A stretch of DNA of 64,000 nt from RGIG7213 sp045544195 (GTDB lineage: Bacteria; Bacillota; Clostridia; Oscillospirales; CAG-272): contig JAZPYO010000031.1 of the NCBI GenBank assembly GCA_045544195.1, forward strand, positions 1 to 64,000. The letters are read 5' to 3'. Position 1 is the first letter of the stretch, and each line of letters begins with the position of its first letter. The notes under the pieces were generated by a model that made no database searches, had not been told where the DNA came from, and saw nothing but the letters and a program-made list of their open reading frames with translations. A program made the position numbers and the translations under genes. This document shows positions 34,877 to 42,454 of the stretch, one piece after another.

Positions 34877-34898
34877 TCAGTTAGTCACCGCTAACTGA
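34877..34898 (-). promoter_or_regulatory. Operator-like dyad at metal-protein promoter
   Basis: TCAGTTAG-N6-CTAACTGA is a perfect 8-bp dyad that starts 4 bases downstream of the -10 box, over the expected transcription start. The spacing fits a repressor site. TTAG-rich dyads occur at DtxR-type metal-regulator operators, so such a regulator is possible, not shown. Confidence 0.6.
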
Positions 34899-34902
34899 AT
34901 AG

Positions 34903-34931
34903 ATTATACACCCGAAAACGCAATTTGTCAA
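34903..34931 (-). promoter_or_regulatory. Perfect consensus promoter of metal-protein gene
   Basis: On the minus strand TTGACA (34926-34931), exactly 17 bases and TATAAT (34903-34908). It drives the HMA gene starting at 34860. Confidence 0.9.
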
Positions 34932-35011
34932 TAGCAATCACGAATAACTGAAAAATAAAGATCATACATCATACATTTCACGTTTTTTTTGGAAAAATAT
35001 GTTTTGATATA

Positions 35012-35228
35012 TTGGCTTTTCATTTGTCTTATGTTATAATATGACGTAACGGTTGGAAATATCGTACGCCTTTCTGCCGAAACGGATATAGCGGTAAGTG
35101 CCGCAAACGGCGGAGAAACGTCAGACGTGTATTTCAGATCGTTCAATAATAAAGCATCGTTCACACTTAATATAAACGGCGATGAATATACGGTAAATTA
35201 CAGATCCGAAACTATCAAAAAAGGATAA
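35012..35228 (+). pseudogene. Promoter plus tail of a deleted exported-protein gene
   Basis: A promoter-like pair TTGGCT (35012-35017), 17 bases, TATAAT (35035-35040) is followed directly by an open frame without a start codon (35043-35228). The frame ends with TAA and reads VGNIVRLSAETDIAVSAANG, then ETSDVYFRSFNNKASFTLNI and NGDEYTVNYRSETIKKG. This looks like a beta-rich C-terminus of a secreted protein whose main part is missing. A chance open frame is the alternative. Confidence 0.4.
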
Positions 35229-35231
35229 AAC

Positions 35232-35614
35232 AAGGTTGGGGAGCTTAGCGTGATACTCTTAACGGAGTATTCACGCTAAACGATGTTTGCCCTTGCGGAC
35301 AAGTGATGTTGCCTTCGGCAGTGATGTTCACTGCGTGAATGATGTTGTACCTTCGGCACAGTGGGCAAACATCACATCACTGCGAGCATTTGCGAGCAAC
35401 ATCATTATGCGTAGCATAACATCACTTTTGCGTCAGCAAAAACATCACTAACAGAAAAAAGAGCAGACATACAAGATTTTCTTGCGTGTTTGCTCTTTCT
35501 GTTTGTATAAGGGCTTGGGCTTAGCCCATTTGCGTTTGACTAGTCAAATGCGATGCTTGAACTTTTGTCAAAGTGAAAATTCTCCGATAAGAACATCACC
35601 CATTCCCCGACCTT
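35232..35614. mobile_element. MITE-like fold-back element made of tandem hairpins
   Basis: AAGGTTGGGGA (35232-35242) and TCCCCGACCTT (35604-35614) are terminal inverted repeats with a single G-T pair. Inside, about a dozen short perfect hairpins follow one another, separated by GATGTT on the left (35282, 35305, 35323, 35341) and by its complement AACATC on the right (35369, 35398, 35418, 35441, 35592). Examples: TTAGCGTGA/TCACGCTAA, TTCAC/GTGAA, TTATGC/GCATAA, TTTTGC/GCAAAA, TGGGC/GCCCA, TTTGAC/GTCAAA. An 11-bp stem GATGTTTGCCC/GGGCAAACATC encloses the left group. A long hairpin near 35450-35503 (AAAGAGCA.../...TGCTCTTT) may also terminate transcription. No gene is inside. It ends 7 bases before the pheT stop. 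Confidence 0.75.
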
Positions 35615-35620
35615 TTATTT

Positions 35621-38023
35621 TTAGCTTCTTATCGTAATTCCAAGCTCTTTATTAAGTGCATCAAGCATTTTTGCGCACGCATTGTCTGTTTCCTCTGCTG
35701 TCAGAGTTCTGTCTGACGCTCTGAGTGATACGGAATACGAAATGCTCTTTTTACCGCCCGTCTGAGCGCCTATATAAATATCGAAGAGCTTATATCCGTC
35801 AAGCAATTTGCCAAGAGACTTTTTGATAACCTTTTCGATCCTTGCCGCCTCAAGCTCGACATCGCACATAAACGAAAAGTCACGTGTTACCGCAGGGAAT
35901 TTCGGCAAGGGCTTATACTGAGCTGTCTTACCTGCGTATTCAAGCAGCTTGTCGAAATCAATATCGGCAAGGTATACGGGCTTATCTATTGAGTAATTCT
36001 CTGCTACCTCATAGCTGATCTGACCGAAGATAGCCAGCTCCTCTCCGTTCTTCATAACCTTTGCGCATCTTCCGCTATGGAATATCGGGCATGTCGTTAC
36101 CGCCTCATACTCAACATCATCGATCGACGTAAAATCAAGTATTGCTTCAACTATTCCCTTAAGGCTGTAAAAGTCGCCCTTGAGCGTTCCTATTACCACC
36201 TTTGTTTTTTCATCGGGAAGCGTACCCGGGATACCCTTGTCATTTGTCACAACGTTTTCCTTAGGTATATACACCTTAGCCATTTCGTACAATGCGCTGT
36301 CTGTATTGTTATAGTTGTTGTTTCTTGCAAGGACCTCAAGCATTGAAGGAATTGCACTCGTACGCATAACGCTTGTATCCTCACCGAGAGGATTGCTTAT
36401 AACAACGCTCTTGCGGATAGGTGAATTTTCTGCAAGTCCGATCTTGTCATAATACTTGGGGGATATAAATGAGAATGTTTCTATCTCGTAAAGTCCCATA
36501 CCGCAAAGGCAAGCGCACAGCTCTCTGTAATACTTCTGCTTCGGAGAAAGCTTTCCTTCCGTTGCGGCAGTGCGGAAGCGTGTAGATTCTATCTTGTTAT
36601 ATCCGTATATTCTTATAACCTCTTCGGCAATATCATTCATACATTCAACATCGCTTCTGTACGAGGGAACGTGAATGTCATCTCCGTCAAGACGGAAGCA
36701 CAGCTTTTCAAGCGTTGCGCGCATATCTGCTTCGGGAATTGACGTGCCGAGAAATTCATTTATACGCTCTGCATTGAGCTTTATCACCGTTTCGGGCTTT
36801 TTACCGCCGTAAACATCGATAATACCGTCAGCAACAGTACCTGCATTCAGCATCTGAACAAGCTCGCACGCGCGGTTAACGGCATCAAGAGTAAGCTCCG
36901 GGTCAAGTCCCTTTTCAAACCTGCCTGACGATTCGGTACGCATACCCAACGCGCGAGATGTTATTCTGACGCCCGCGCCGTAGAAATTTGCACTTTCGAA
37001 AACAACGGTTTTTGTTTCGTCGGTTATTTCGCTGTTTTCACCGCCCATTATACCCGCAAGAGCAACGGGCTTGTTTGCATCGGCAATAACAAGCATACTG
37101 CTTTTAAGCTGCCTGTCATTACTGTCAAGCGTTTTGAATATCTCGCCGTCCTCAGCGCATCTTACAACTATCTGATTTCCGTCAAGGCACTTATAATCGA
37201 ACGCGTGCATAGGCTGACCGTATTCGAGCATAACGTAATTAGTTATATCAACTATGTTATTTATCGGTCTTACGCCTGCCGCTCTGAGTCTGGAACGCAT
37301 CCATAAGGGCGACGGCTCGATCTTCACGTTATGAACGACTCTTGCTGTGTATCTGGGGCAAAGCTCAGGCTCATCGACCTTCACGGAAATATAGTCATTT
37401 ACATTTCCTTGGCAGTTTTCCACCTTGGGAGTACGTGTTTTCAGCTCTGCTCCTACCGTTACCGCGCTTTCTCTCGCAAGTCCTATAACGGAAAGGCAGT
37501 CAGGGCGGTTGGGAGTTATTTCAAACTCAACGACTGTGTCTGAGAGCATAAGATATTCCTTGATATCGGTTCCTACGGGAGCATCAGTCGGAAGAATAAG
37601 TATACCGTCCTCTATCGCGTCGGGCATATCGTGCGTTGTCAGATCAAGCTCGCCAATGGAGCAAAGCATTCCCTCTGACTTAACGCCGCGGAGCTTGCCT
37701 GTTTTTATCTTGATTCCGCCGGGAAGTGTTGAGCCGTTGAGCGCAACGGGAACCTTGTCGCCCGCTTTTACATTTTTCGCGCCTGTAACTATCTGCAAGG
37801 GAGCATCTGCACCCGTATCCACAGAGCATACAACGAGCTTGTCAGCATCAGGGTGCTTTTCAATGTTAAGAATATGACCTACAACAACGTTTGATATATT
37901 CTCCGCAAGCACCTCGTAGCCTTCTACCTTTGAGCCCGTCGCCGTCATATCCTCACAATATTCTTTTATATCGGGGTTGCCGATATCAACGTAATCGGCA
38001 AGCCATTTAAGAGGTAATTTCAT
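35621..38023 (-). CDS. pheT: Phenylalanine-tRNA ligase beta subunit
   Basis: 800 residues, full length. Domains in order: N-terminal class II-like piece (LPLKWLADYVDI), tRNA-binding OB fold (VVGHILNIEKHPDADKLVVC), B3/B4 editing domain (RYTARVVHNVKIEPSPLWMR, PMHAFDYKCLDG), B5 domain, catalytic-like core (GMGLYEIETFSFISPKYYDK) and the C-terminal FDX-ACB anticodon-binding domain (FPAVTRDFSFMCDVELEAAR). With PheS it charges tRNA-Phe in the cytoplasm. 18 bases separate it from pheS; both are under the T-box leader. Confidence 0.96.
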   Translation of the reverse strand: MKLPLKWLADYVDIGNPDIKEYCEDMTATGSKVEGYEVLAENISNVVVGHILNIEKHPDADKLVVCSVDTGADAPLQIVTGAKNVKAGDKVPVALNGSTLPGGIKIKTGKLRGVKSEGMLCSIGELDLTTHDMPDAIEDGILILPTDAPVGTDIKEYLMLSDTVVEFEITPNRPDCLSVIGLARESAVTVGAELKTRTPKVENCQGNVNDYISVKVDEPELCPRYTARVVHNVKIEPSPLWMRSRLRAAGVRPINNIVDITNYVMLEYGQPMHAFDYKCLDGNQIVVRCAEDGEIFKTLDSNDRQLKSSMLVIADANKPVALAGIMGGENSEITDETKTVVFESANFYGAGVRITSRALGMRTESSGRFEKGLDPELTLDAVNRACELVQMLNAGTVADGIIDVYGGKKPETVIKLNAERINEFLGTSIPEADMRATLEKLCFRLDGDDIHVPSYRSDVECMNDIAEEVIRIYGYNKIESTRFRTAATEGKLSPKQKYYRELCACLCGMGLYEIETFSFISPKYYDKIGLAENSPIRKSVVISNPLGEDTSVMRTSAIPSMLEVLARNNNYNNTDSALYEMAKVYIPKENVVTNDKGIPGTLPDEKTKVVIGTLKGDFYSLKGIVEAILDFTSIDDVEYEAVTTCPIFHSGRCAKVMKNGEELAIFGQISYEVAENYSIDKPVYLADIDFDKLLEYAGKTAQYKPLPKFPAVTRDFSFMCDVELEAARIEKVIKKSLGKLLDGYKLFDIYIGAQTGGKKSISYSVSLRASDRTLTAEETDNACAKMLDALNKELGITIRS

Positions 38024-38041
38024 TATATTGCCCTTCCTTTC

Positions 38042-39055
38042 TCAGAACTGCTTCAAGAATCTTTCGTCATTCTCGTACAAAAGACGCATATCGTCGATAT
38101 TATAACGGCGCATAACAACTCTTTCTATACCGAGACCAAACGCAAAGCCGCTGTATACCTCAGGATCAATACCGCCCATACGCAAAACGTTAGGGTGAAC
38201 CATACCTGCTCCGAGTATTTCTATCCAGCCCTCGCCCTTGCAAAGCCTGCATCCCTCTCCGCCGCATACGAAGCAGGAAACGTCAACCTCTGCTGACGGC
38301 TCTGTAAACGGGAAATGGTGTGGGCGGAAGCGTATCTTAGTTTCATTTCCGAACATATTTTTAGCAAATATTTCAAGTGTTCCCTTAAGATCTCCCATCG
38401 TGATGCCCTTATCAACAACAAGTCCCTCTATCTGATGGAACATGGGTGAGTGCGTTGCATCCACTGCATCGGAACGGTATACTCTGCCCGGAGATATTAT
38501 TCTTATCGGGGGCTTTTTATGCTCCATAGTACGCGCCTGAACGCAGGATGTCTGCGAGCGGAGCAAAATATTATCTGTTATATAAAACGTATCCTGTGTA
38601 TCTCTTGCAGGATGGTTTTCGGGCGTGTTGAGTGCAGTAAAGTTGTAATAATCATATTCTACCTCAGGGCCTTCAACGATCTCGAAGCCCATACCTATGA
38701 ATATGTCCTCGATCTGTTGCTGCACCTGCGCCAACGGATGACGCTTGCCCATTGATATTTTACTGCCGGGGAGCGTTACGTCCAGCTTTTCCTTTGCCAG
38801 CTTTTCCTTTGCAGCGTTAGCCTTCTGAGCCTCCGATGCCTGTGCTATACGCTCCTCGATATAGCCTCTTACCTCATTTGCAAGCGCGCCTATAACAGGT
38901 CTTTCCTCTGCGGAAAGCGCTCCCATTCCTCTCAGAACCGAGGTGAGCTCGCCTTTTTTACCAAGAAACTTTATGCGGATCTGTTCAAGATCGGCATTTT
39001 CCGCACTGAGCATTTCGTCTGCAGTGCGCTTGATCAATTCAAGTTTTTCTCTCAT
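38042..39055 (-). CDS. pheS: Phenylalanine-tRNA ligase alpha subunit
   Basis: 337 residues, normal length. An N-terminal coiled coil (DLEQIRIKFLGKKGELTSVL) that contacts tRNA is followed by the catalytic class II core: HPLAQVQQQIEDIFIGMGFE, motif 2 region SPMFHQIEGLVVDKGI, FTEPSAEVDVSCFVCGGEGC and motif 3 GFAFGLGIERVVMRRYNID. A Cys cluster CFVCGGEGCRLCKGEGW forms a small insertion, seen also in other Firmicutes PheS. First gene of the pheST operon; expression is set by a T-box riboswitch. Confidence 0.96.
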   Translation of the reverse strand: MREKLELIKRTADEMLSAENADLEQIRIKFLGKKGELTSVLRGMGALSAEERPVIGALANEVRGYIEERIAQASEAQKANAAKEKLAKEKLDVTLPGSKISMGKRHPLAQVQQQIEDIFIGMGFEIVEGPEVEYDYYNFTALNTPENHPARDTQDTFYITDNILLRSQTSCVQARTMEHKKPPIRIISPGRVYRSDAVDATHSPMFHQIEGLVVDKGITMGDLKGTLEIFAKNMFGNETKIRFRPHHFPFTEPSAEVDVSCFVCGGEGCRLCKGEGWIEILGAGMVHPNVLRMGGIDPEVYSGFAFGLGIERVVMRRYNIDDMRLLYENDERFLKQF

Positions 39056-39121
39056 ACTTGTGACCTTTCCTTTCTGTAACAGTCAAGGAGCATTCTGCCC
39101 CTTGTAATTATTTCGGGAACG

Positions 39122-39372
39122 AAAAAAGCTCCGTCCCAAAAGGGACGAAGCTGAACACACTCCGCGGTACCACCCTGATTTCCCTGCAAGCAGGGACTCT
39201 TTAACGGCATATAACGGTGCCCCCGTCCGCAGCTATCCTCAGTTTCACCGCGGCTGTCCGTCGCAATATGCGACCGCAGGGGGAAGTGCCGTTGCTGCAC
39301 GCAATACTGCCTTTCAGCAACGGCAGCTCTCTGTGATTGCGTATCAGCGGGCTGACCCTGCTGACATTTTCG
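39122..39372 (-). promoter_or_regulatory. T-box riboswitch of pheST
   Basis: The leader contains the T-box core AGGGTGGTACCGCGGAG (complement of 39160-39176), which reads the free CCA end of tRNA. It is followed by an intrinsic terminator: AGCTTCGTCCC, TTTT, GGGACGGAGCT and six T (39122-39152). A long stem I is present, with GCCGTTGCTG/CAGCAACGGC. A TTC codon (complement of 39283-39285, in CACTTCCCCC) is a likely Phe specifier, but its position was judged by eye. Uncharged tRNA-Phe would favour the antiterminator and raise pheST expression. Confidence 0.92.
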
Positions 39373-39378
39373 ACTTAC

Positions 39379-39407
39379 AGTTTACCACATACATTTAAAA
39401 AAATCAA
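39379..39407 (-). promoter_or_regulatory. Promoter of pheST
   Basis: On the minus strand TTGATT (39402-39407), 17 bases, TAAACT (39379-39384), just ahead of the T-box leader. Confidence 0.7.
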
Positions 39408-39533
39408 GTATTTTTTAAATTTTGTGCAAATATTTTTTATGTTCGAAAATTATTCTCATATTTATTAATTATATTTTATATTTGTGTGTTAAACTGCATA
39501 CAAATGAGCTTAAAAGGATGATCATAAAAACTT

Positions 39534-40424
39534 ATGCATACAGTGCTTCACTCTCTTATACACGCGCTTAAGGATTGCGCATTGACATTACCCTTTCTCT
39601 TCGCCGCATATCTTATTATGGAGTTTTTTGAGCACAGGACGGAAATAAAGCTGTCAAAAATACTTTCAAGTGAAAAACTCGGTCCTGTCGGCGGTGCTAT
39701 TGTAGGATGTATTCCTCAATGCGGAATGGGAGTTTTATCCTCGCATCTGTTTTCTTCGGGAATAATCAGCGCAGGCGCTCTGATAGCGGTATTTATTTCA
39801 ACATCGGATGAAGCATTGCCGATAATCCTTTCACACCCCGATAAGATACTTGCAGTATTTCCGCTTTTGCTCGTCAAGATAGCCGCTGCGGTAATCGCGG
39901 GATATTTGTTCGATCTGCTGTACAGAAGATCGAAGCACAAAGAAAAGGAGCATAGCCATAACAGCCACGGCGAATGTCATTCGTGTGAGGAAATACACCA
40001 TTTGCAAGACCACCACTGCGGTGAAAAATGCGGAGACAGTATATTTGTCAGTGCATTAAAGCGAACAGTTGTGATATTTTTATACATATACGCAGTCAGC
40101 TTTGTTTTCGAGATCCTTGTAGAGCTGATCGGCGAAAATACAATATCATCGTTTCTTTCATCGAGCTATCTTTTGCAGCCAATATTTGCCGCGCTCGTCG
40201 GACTTATCCCAAACTGCGCTATATCCGTCATAATAACGGAGCTGTATTTGTCGAACGCGATAGGCTTCGGAGCTGTCATAGCAGGGCTTTCGACCGGCGC
40301 AGGAGTCGGCTTTATAACCCTTTTCAAAACGAATAAAAGCAAAAAAGAATGCTTTGCGATAATGATATATATTCTGCTGTTCTCGATCCTGTTCGGCGAG
40401 ATCATACAGCTTTTACTGATGTGA
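39534..40424 (+). CDS. Putative heavy-metal exporter, ArsP_2 family
   Basis: 296 residues with about eight to ten membrane segments. Twin repeats carry the family's Cys motifs: VGCIPQCGMGVLSSHLF in the first half and VGLIPNCAISVIITELYL in the second. Between the halves is a His/Cys-rich cytoplasmic loop (HKEKEHSHNSHGECHSCEEI, HHLQDHHCGEKCG) that probably binds metal. I assign it to the putative 10TM heavy-metal exporter family (ArsP_2), often annotated as arsenic efflux or manganese transporter; the substrate is unproven. The DUF5685 gene follows after one base. Confidence 0.78.
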   Translation: MHTVLHSLIHALKDCALTLPFLFAAYLIMEFFEHRTEIKLSKILSSEKLGPVGGAIVGCIPQCGMGVLSSHLFSSGIISAGALIAVFISTSDEALPIILSHPDKILAVFPLLLVKIAAAVIAGYLFDLLYRRSKHKEKEHSHNSHGECHSCEEIHHLQDHHCGEKCGDSIFVSALKRTVVIFLYIYAVSFVFEILVELIGENTISSFLSSSYLLQPIFAALVGLIPNCAISVIITELYLSNAIGFGAVIAGLSTGAGVGFITLFKTNKSKKECFAIMIYILLFSILFGEIIQLLLM

Positions 40425-40425
40425 T

Positions 40426-41268
40426 ATGTTTGGACTTATCAAACCGTTTTTGCCTGAATTAAAGGTTAAAGAAAATGAATTTTACAAAGCCGCGTATTGC
40501 GGTCTGTGTCGCTGCATGGGCAAAAGCTCATCACGTTTTTCACGGCTCGCTTTAAGCTATGATTCGGTCTTTCTGGCTCTTGTCAGAATATGTGCGTTTG
40601 AAGAGCATCCGAGCATTGAAAAAATACGGTGCCCGGTTAACATATTTAAAAAGCGAAATGCTCTTTTGCCCACTGCTCAGCTTGAATATACAAGTGCTGT
40701 TTCATCATATCTGATATATTATAAGGCTCTTGACGATGTAAGCGACAGTCACGGACTTAAAAAGTTAAAAGCACTTTCTGCTCTTCCGTTTGCCAAGCGG
40801 ATATATAAAAAAGCTCCCCGTATTGAGCCTATCGAACGCAAGGTATCTGAATACATACAGAAAACGAATCAGCTTGAAGAACAGAGGTGTCCGTCTGTAT
40901 ACGCACTTGCCGATCTGTTCGGAAGCCTTATGGGCGATATTTGTGCTTACGGAGCAGATGACGGATCAAAGAAGGCAGCGCTGTACGAGGTAGGCTTTCA
41001 TACAGGCAGATTTATTTACATAGCCGACGCAATAAAGGATTATCAAAACGATTTAAAAAGCTCATCGTACAATCCGTTTATCTGTGCAAAAAAAGATCCG
41101 CAAAAGGATAAAGATATGCTGTTGAATGCATTGTCTTTTGAAAGCGATGGGGCATATGCAGGTGTTCTTCTTCTGTCAAACGGCATAAGCGGAGGCATAT
41201 GCGAAAATATAACCCAGCTCGGTTTTATTCATACTGCAAAAGAATTATTTTCACCCGAAACATCCTGA
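40426..41268 (+). CDS. DUF5685 family protein
   Basis: 280 residues, all-helical by appearance, no signal peptide. The N-terminus MFGLIKPFLPELKVKENEFY followed by KAAYCGLCRCMGKSSSRFSR, with the CGLC pair, is the family's hallmark. Later Cys in KIRCPVN and QRCPSVYALADLFG are also conserved in my recollection. Members lie next to J-domain genes, as here, but the function is unknown. One-base gap to the exporter gene and 13 bases to the next gene indicate an operon. Confidence 0.8.
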   Translation: MFGLIKPFLPELKVKENEFYKAAYCGLCRCMGKSSSRFSRLALSYDSVFLALVRICAFEEHPSIEKIRCPVNIFKKRNALLPTAQLEYTSAVSSYLIYYKALDDVSDSHGLKKLKALSALPFAKRIYKKAPRIEPIERKVSEYIQKTNQLEEQRCPSVYALADLFGSLMGDICAYGADDGSKKAALYEVGFHTGRFIYIADAIKDYQNDLKSSSYNPFICAKKDPQKDKDMLLNALSFESDGAYAGVLLLSNGISGGICENITQLGFIHTAKELFSPETS

Positions 41269-41281
41269 AAGGAAAAGACAA

Positions 41282-41887
41282 ATGGGAAAAGACCCTTACA
41301 GCGTTTTAGGCGTCGGTGCCGATGCCACTGACGCAGAAGTAAAAAAAGCATACAGAAATCTTGCGAAAAAATATCATCCTGACAATTTTGCCGACAGCCC
41401 GCTCAAAACGCAGGCAGAGGAAAAAATGAAGGAGATCAATAACGCATACGAAACGATACAAAAGATCAGAAGCGGAAAGAGCGACTACAACGACTACACA
41501 TCAGGCGACAGCTTCAGAAACACAGGCATGGGAATATACAGAACAGTCCGTGAGTATATAAACGCACGCCGATATTCAGAGGCTGATGCCCTGCTCGAAA
41601 CTGTAAGCATACAGTCCAGAGGTGCGGAATGGCACTTTTTAAAGGGACTGATATTCTACACACGCGGCTGGTACTACGATGCTGAGTCATCAATACGCAC
41701 CGCGTGTGAAATGGACCCGACAAATCAGGAATACAGGCAGGTGTTGCAGATGCTGACATCACGCGCAAAAACAGCAAGAAGCCCGTACACGACATCTACC
41801 AGAGTCAATGAATGCAGTATATGTGACATCTGCACGACTCTTGCGTGTGCAAACTGCCTGTGCAACTGCTGCGGTGGCGGATGTTGA
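41282..41887 (+). CDS. J-domain protein with C-terminal cysteine cluster
   Basis: 201 residues. Residues 4-65 are a DnaJ domain with the HPD motif (NLAKKYHPDNFADSP), which stimulates DnaK-type ATPases. A TPR-like middle part (AEWHLKGLIFYTRGWYY-like: WHFLKGLIFYTRGWYYDAES) follows. The C-terminus is very cysteine-rich (CSICDICTTLACANCLCNCC, ending GGGC). The neighbouring DUF5685 protein is a plausible functional partner. AAAGGAAAAGACAA ribosome site. Confidence 0.88.
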   Translation: MGKDPYSVLGVGADATDAEVKKAYRNLAKKYHPDNFADSPLKTQAEEKMKEINNAYETIQKIRSGKSDYNDYTSGDSFRNTGMGIYRTVREYINARRYSEADALLETVSIQSRGAEWHFLKGLIFYTRGWYYDAESSIRTACEMDPTNQEYRQVLQMLTSRAKTARSPYTTSTRVNECSICDICTTLACANCLCNCCGGGC

Positions 41888-41893
41888 TGAATT

Positions 41894-42427
41894 ATGAATA
41901 AAGCAAAAAGGATATCCGTTTGCGCAATGATAGCGGCAATGCAGACGGTGATACTTTATTTTTCATCAGTGTTCAGTATGCTCGATCTGACGATAGCCGC
42001 CGCCACTCTGTTTTTGACAATGTTTGCCGTAATCGAGATCGGCGGTAAGTATCCGTGGCTTATATATGCGGTGGTATCCGTAATATCTCTGATCATTCTG
42101 CCACAGAAATTCACCGCTGTCGTGTATACACTGTTTTTTGGATGGTATCCGATAGCAAAGGCGTTTTTTGAACGCTTTGATCCCATACCGTCATACGCAC
42201 TTAAGCTTTTATCATTCAATGTTTGCTACTTTATCATATATACGGTATCCGTCCGCATCCTGATGCTTGATGAAACATCGGCATTGGACGGGAAGGTCTA
42301 CTTTTTTGTCATGTTCATTATAGGAAATGTGACGTTTATTATGATCGACGTGCTTATGCGTCTTGTAGCAACTCTTTACACCCTGAAGCTGCGCAAACAG
42401 CTCAAAATTGATAAATTACTAAAGTAA
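41894..42427 (+). CDS. Polytopic membrane protein of unknown function
   Basis: 177 residues with five to six hydrophobic segments and a basic C-terminus (TLKLRKQLKIDKLLK). The N-terminus (MNKAKRISVCAMIAAMQTVI) and overall size recall small integral components such as ECF S-components, but no signature could be confirmed. It starts 6 bases after the J-domain gene and recG follows 27 bases later, so it lies in the same transcription unit. Confidence 0.6.
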   Translation: MNKAKRISVCAMIAAMQTVILYFSSVFSMLDLTIAAATLFLTMFAVIEIGGKYPWLIYAVVSVISLIILPQKFTAVVYTLFFGWYPIAKAFFERFDPIPSYALKLLSFNVCYFIIYTVSVRILMLDETSALDGKVYFFVMFIIGNVTFIMIDVLMRLVATLYTLKLRKQLKIDKLLK

Positions 42428-42454
42428 CAAAGGATTAATTCGGTAGGTAAACCA

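Noticed and set aside
35232..35614. Hairpin mosaic as a CRISPR array
   Set aside because: The repeated unit is only 6-8 bases, unit spacing is irregular, and the interspersed segments are hairpins, not unique spacers. No cas genes nearby.
39052..39300. 82-codon frame upstream of pheS
   Set aside because: It lies over the T-box core and its terminator hairpin, so it is a by-product of the RNA element.
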